From Chitinophaga pinensis (lineage in GTDB: Bacteria; Bacteroidota; Bacteroidia; Chitinophagales; Chitinophagaceae), in assembly GCA_945872815.1 (NCBI GenBank), contig CAMCAY010000004.1, forward strand, positions 1 to 64,000: DNA of 64,000 nucleotides, in the 5' to 3' direction. Position 1 is the stretch's first letter; every line of letters begins with the position of its first letter. The notes beneath the pieces are model-generated. The model saw only the letters and a program-made list of their open reading frames with translations, did no database searches and was not told the origin of the DNA. Made by a program: the position numbers and the translations under genes. Of the stretch, positions 59,484-64,000 are shown piece by piece.

Positions 59484-61757
59484 ATGGCTTTTGACATTGA
59501 AATGATTAAAAAAGTGTACGCCAATTTTCCAGAAAGAATTGCTGCAGCAAGAAAAGTAGTTGGCAAACCATTAACCTTAACTGAAAAAATATTGTATGCT
59601 CACTTATGGCAAGGAAATGCAACTGAAGTTCAAGAAAGAGGGAAGTCTTATGTAGATTTTGCACCTGACAGAGTTGCCATGCAAGATGCTACTGCTCAAA
59701 TGGCCTTGCTGCAATTTATGCAATCAGGTCGTGCTGTTGTAGCTGTTCCAAGCACCGTACATTGTGATCATCTTATTGAAGCGAAAGTTGACAGTAAAAC
59801 AGATTTAAACAGAGCCATCAATGAAAGCAGTGAAGTATATGACTTCCTTTCATCAGTGTCAAATAAATATGGTATTGGTTTTTGGAAACCCGGTGCAGGT
59901 ATCATTCATCAGGTGGTACTCGAAAACTATGCATTCCCTGGAGGTATGATGATTGGAACAGACAGCCATACTGTTAATGCGGGTGGATTGGGCATGATTG
60001 CCATTGGTGTTGGAGGTGCGGATGCATGTGATGTGATGGCTGGATTACCTTGGGAATTGAAAATGCCAAAATTGATAGGCATCAAACTTACCGGGAAATT
60101 AAATGGATGGACTGCTCCCAAAGATGTAATATTAAAAGTAGCTGGAATTCTTACTGTTAAAGGTGGTACGGGAGCTGTTGTTGAATATTTTGGTGAAGGT
60201 GCAGTGAATATGAGTTGCACCGGCAAAGGCACTATTTGCAATATGGGTGCTGAAATTGGTGCTACTACTTCTACTTTCGGTTACGACGAAAGTATGAGCA
60301 GATACCTAAAAGCCACAGGTCGTGAGGAAATAGCTTTTATGGCTGATCAAATTAAAGAACATTTAACCGGCGATGCAGAAGTATATGCAGACCCCTCTAA
60401 ATATTTTGATGAAGTGATTGAAATAAATTTAAATGAACTAGAACCTCATTTAAATGGACCATTCACACCTGATTTGGCTACACCTATTTCTAAAATGAAA
60501 GAAATGGCTGCTGCAAATAATTGGCCTACCAAAATTGAAGTAGGTCTAATTGGAAGTTGCACCAACTCTTCTTATGAAGATATCAGCAGAGCTGTTAGTT
60601 TAGCCAAACAAGTGGATGAAAAAGGGTTGAAATTAAATGCAGCATTCACCATCACACCAGGATCTGAGTTGGTTCGTTATACCATAGAAAAAGATGGTTT
60701 CTTAGAAACATTCGATAAAATTGGAGCTACTGTATTTGCCAATGCATGTGGTCCTTGTATTGGAATGTGGGCAAGGCTAGGTGCAGAAAAAGCAGAAAGA
60801 AATACAATCGTTCATAGCTTCAACAGAAATTTTGCTAAAAGGGCAGATGGCAATCCAAATACTTTTGCATTTGTAGGCTCTCCTGAAATTGTAACTGCAA
60901 TGGCTATTGCAGGTGATCTTAATTTCAATCCATTGACTGACACTTTAACCAATGCCAATGGAGATCAAGTTAAACTTGATCCTCCAACCGGTTCGGAACT
61001 TCCTCCTAAAGGATTTTCTGTTGAAGATCCCGGATATCAGGCACCAGCAACAGATGGCAGCAATGTTCAAGTAAAAGTATCTCCTGATAGCAAAAGACTT
61101 CAATTACTGGAACCATTCTCCAAATGGGAAGGCGCTGACTTAAAAGGATTGAAACTTTTGATTAAAGCAAAAGGCAAATGCACAACAGATCACATATCCA
61201 TGGCGGGCCCTTGGCTTAAATTCAGAGGTCACCTCGATAATATCAGCAACAATCTATTGATTGGCGCTGTCAATTATTTCAATGACAAAACAGATAATGT
61301 AAAAAATCAATTGACCGGAGAACATGGTACTGTACCTTCAACACAACGCGCGTACAAAGCCGCAGGAATAGGCAGTATTGTTGTAGGTGATGAAAATTAC
61401 GGCGAAGGCTCATCAAGAGAGCATGCAGCTATGGAACCTCGTCACTTAGGTGTAAGAGCCGTGTTAGTAAAATCTTTTGCACGCATACATGAAACCAATC
61501 TTAAAAAACAAGGTATGCTTGCATTGACTTTTGATGACAAAAATGATTATGAAAAATTCAGAGAAGATGATAACATTGACATTATTGGATTGACTGAGTT
61601 TGCTCCCAATAAAAAACTAAAAATGGTTTTGAATCATACAGATGGCACCACGGATGAAATAAATATCAATCATTCTTATAACGAACAACAAATAGAATGG
61701 TTTAAAGAAGGGGCTGCATTGAATATCATCAGAAGAGATTTTGCAAGTAATAAATAA
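59484..61757 (+). CDS. Aconitate hydratase
   Basis: [71 protein letters not shown]. Confidence 0.97.
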   Translation: MAFDIEMIKKVYANFPERIAAARKVVGKPLTLTEKILYAHLWQGNATEVQERGKSYVDFAPDRVAMQDATAQMALLQFMQSGRAVVAVPSTVHCDHLIEAKVDSKTDLNRAINESSEVYDFLSSVSNKYGIGFWKPGAGIIHQVVLENYAFPGGMMIGTDSHTVNAGGLGMIAIGVGGADACDVMAGLPWELKMPKLIGIKLTGKLNGWTAPKDVILKVAGILTVKGGTGAVVEYFGEGAVNMSCTGKGTICNMGAEIGATTSTFGYDESMSRYLKATGREEIAFMADQIKEHLTGDAEVYADPSKYFDEVIEINLNELEPHLNGPFTPDLATPISKMKEMAAANNWPTKIEVGLIGSCTNSSYEDISRAVSLAKQVDEKGLKLNAAFTITPGSELVRYTIEKDGFLETFDKIGATVFANACGPCIGMWARLGAEKAERNTIVHSFNRNFAKRADGNPNTFAFVGSPEIVTAMAIAGDLNFNPLTDTLTNANGDQVKLDPPTGSELPPKGFSVEDPGYQAPATDGSNVQVKVSPDSKRLQLLEPFSKWEGADLKGLKLLIKAKGKCTTDHISMAGPWLKFRGHLDNISNNLLIGAVNYFNDKTDNVKNQLTGEHGTVPSTQRAYKAAGIGSIVVGDENYGEGSSREHAAMEPRHLGVRAVLVKSFARIHETNLKKQGMLALTFDDKNDYEKFREDDNIDIIGLTEFAPNKKLKMVLNHTDGTTDEININHSYNEQQIEWFKEGAALNIIRRDFASNK

Positions 61758-61770
61758 AAAATAATCTACA

Positions 61771-61810
61771 ATAAAAAATGCGAACTATTTCAATAGTTCG
61801 CATTTTTTAT
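61771..61810. terminator. Strong hairpin ATAAAAAATGCGAACTA-tttcaa-TAGTTCGCATTTTTTAT
   Basis: 17-bp perfect stem directly after aconitase. Confidence 0.9.
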
Positions 61811-62007
61811 TGTAACCACTTTAGAATATTAGGTAAAGTAAGCTAATCAATGTTCTTGTTTAGTAAAATTACTGCCTAATCAAGATTGACTAAAAATACA
61901 CTATAAAAAAAATAGATGTTACGATTATTGTGACACTTGTTCATTAGAGAATTGACAACTGATTGTTTTAAAAAAATCATCCATAAAATGAATTTCAAAG
62001 ATTCTTA

Positions 62008-62394
62008 TCAATCATTTGTATCAAACCATATTTTTTCTTTATTGTCCCAATCACCATTATAATTGATAGTAAGTTCTTCGCCAGCTTTAATTTCTCTTAC
62101 AGTTTTAATAAAGATGGATTCTTCATCAAAATCCATAAAATACTCGCAATTGCTGGAATAATGATGATTATACATTGGAATAAATCCCAAAGCCATACAG
62201 CATTGTTCCTGATGTTTACCCCATTCAAAAATATAATCATGAAGCAGTGTTTTGTCCAAGTGAGCACGATCTTCTTGACTCATGACAATAACCGGCGATA
62301 TTTCAATAATAATGTCTTTTTCCAACTGAGATTTTGTAAATACTCCCCTTCCTTTTTTTTCCGTTACATCAATATATAAATTTTGATTAATCAT
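62008..62394 (-). CDS. SET domain-containing protein (start trimmed to MINQNLYID)
   Basis: KKGRGVFTKSQLEKDIIIEISPV; MYNHHYSSNCEY; REIKAGEELTINYNGDW. Confidence 0.9.
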   Translation of the reverse strand: MINQNLYIDVTEKKGRGVFTKSQLEKDIIIEISPVIVMSQEDRAHLDKTLLHDYIFEWGKHQEQCCMALGFIPMYNHHYSSNCEYFMDFDEESIFIKTVREIKAGEELTINYNGDWDNKEKIWFDTND

Positions 62395-62482
62395 GTATAA
62401 CTGAAGATAATAAAGTAAATTGCAAACCAAAGCGAATTTAATAAAAGGAATTGATTTTTATTATTAAAACTGTCTTATTGGA

Positions 62483-63874
62483 ATGGCATTGGAATTAGAT
62501 GACATAACGTTACAACAACAATTTGAAGAAGTAATTGCTTCCGAAGACAAATTAGCAATAAAGGAATTTCTGAACAATCAAAACATCAGTGATGTTGCTG
62601 ATTTGATTTATGAAAATCCGGATTATGAATCGCAAATCATTTCTCATCTTTCCATACACAGAGCGGCAGGAGTATTTAAGATACTGGATGCTGTCGTTCA
62701 AAAAAGAATCATTGAAAACCTTCCTGGATTTAAATCAGCGGAACTACTCAATGAACTTCCTGCAGATGACAGAGTTGCATTTTTGGAAGAATTACCCAAC
62801 AGCGTTGTACGAGACCTCATCAAAACCCTCGATCCGGATGAAAGAAAAATCACTTTAGAATTATTAGGATATCCTGAAAACAGTGTTGGTCGTTTGATGA
62901 ACCCTGATTATGTATATGTATACGAATACAATACTGTCAAAGAGGTAATTGAAACCATTCGTAGATTCGGAACGAACAGTGAAACGATAGATGTTATTTA
63001 TGTAATCAATTACAAGGGAGAATTACTGGATGATATCAGAATCAGGGATATCATTCTTGCTTCACCTGAAGCCAAGGTCAATGAAATCATGGACGACCGA
63101 TTCATTGCTCTTAATGCCAATGATGATCAGGAAATTGCCAACGAGGCATTTAAAATGAATAATCGTGTAGCCCTTCCCGTTATTGATGATCAGAATATTC
63201 TGCTTGGTATCGTAACCATTGATGACATTCTTTGGGTTGCCAATGAAGAATTCAGTGAAGACATTCAAAAAATTGGTGGTACTGAAGTATTGGACGAACC
63301 CTATCTTGAAATAAGCATCATAAAACTTGTCAAAAAAAGAGCAGGCTGGTTGGTTGTACTTTTTCTTGGAGAGATGCTGACTGCATCGGCTATGCAGTTT
63401 TTTCAACATGAAATTGAAGCAGCAACAGTATTGGCTTTGTTTATTCCTTTGATAATGAGCAGCGGTGGTAACAGTGGATCTCAGGCCTCTACACTTATTA
63501 TTCAGGCAATGGCACTTGGAGAACTGACTGTTGCAGATTGGTGGAGGGTAATGAGAAGAGAATTAACCACGGGTTTCTTATTGGGGGTTATACTAGGAAG
63601 TATTGGAATTTTAAGAATATTTTTATGGCAAAACCTTCATGTATTTGATTATGGTGCTCATTGGCACCTCCTTGGAATTACTATTTTCTTCTCATTGATT
63701 GGAATTGTTCTTTGGGGAAGTATGATGGGATCTATGCTTCCAATTATACTTAAAAAACTTAAACTTGACCCTGCTGCTTCTTCTGCCCCTTTTGTAGCCA
63801 CATTGGTGGATGTTACCGGAATTGTCATTTATTTCTCTGTAGCCTATTTCTTTTTAAAAGGAATCCTATTATAA
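62483..63874 (+). CDS. mgtE: Magnesium transporter MgtE
   Basis: LLNELPADDRVAFLEELP; CBS-domain pair; SSGGNSGSQASTLIIQAMALGEL. Confidence 0.96.
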   Translation: MALELDDITLQQQFEEVIASEDKLAIKEFLNNQNISDVADLIYENPDYESQIISHLSIHRAAGVFKILDAVVQKRIIENLPGFKSAELLNELPADDRVAFLEELPNSVVRDLIKTLDPDERKITLELLGYPENSVGRLMNPDYVYVYEYNTVKEVIETIRRFGTNSETIDVIYVINYKGELLDDIRIRDIILASPEAKVNEIMDDRFIALNANDDQEIANEAFKMNNRVALPVIDDQNILLGIVTIDDILWVANEEFSEDIQKIGGTEVLDEPYLEISIIKLVKKRAGWLVVLFLGEMLTASAMQFFQHEIEAATVLALFIPLIMSSGGNSGSQASTLIIQAMALGELTVADWWRVMRRELTTGFLLGVILGSIGILRIFLWQNLHVFDYGAHWHLLGITIFFSLIGIVLWGSMMGSMLPIILKKLKLDPAASSAPFVATLVDVTGIVIYFSVAYFFLKGILL

Positions 63875-64000
63875 TCATAATTTTACCCTATCTCAGGTCC
63901 TTTGTTTGCCCATAAAATGCTTAAATTGCAATGAGAAATAGTTTATATTAAATCTTAGTGATTTGATATTCATCTCAAAATATAGATGATAGACTGTTAC

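Overview
AT-rich chromosomal window, consistent with a Bacteroidota (Chitinophagaceae-like) genome: T9SS/SprB-type surface proteins, a fused CcoNO cbb3 oxidase, KorAB and HmuY-type heme uptake. Most of it is conserved housekeeping content: aroC/aroA/aroB/DAHP synthase-chorismate mutase; thrA-thrB-thrC; korAB; the cco operon with an Rrf2 regulator; yceD-rpmF-plsX; dapD; parAB-dapB; kdsA; aconitase; mgtE. There are three tRNA genes (Leu-TAA, Gly-GCC, Leu-GAG). Accessory content includes an edge-truncated IPT/TIG-repeat protein missing from the ORF track, two adjacent toxin-antitoxin-like modules bounded by related repeats, and a head-to-head junction of two 5'-truncated surface-protein genes. 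There is also a frameshifted serine-recombinase remnant next to tRNA genes and a nested inverted/direct-repeat element downstream of tRNA-Leu. Candidate regulatory elements include a Thr-rich leader peptide upstream of thrA, a 14-bp perfect dyad upstream of the Rrf2 gene, and a structured leader upstream of a DEAD-box helicase. The most system-like locus is a surface cytochrome-like/Rieske/TonB receptor/HmuY cluster at 41.2-45.2 kb. No CRISPR array, rRNA or prophage was seen. All functional calls come from reading protein motifs by eye; no database search was run.
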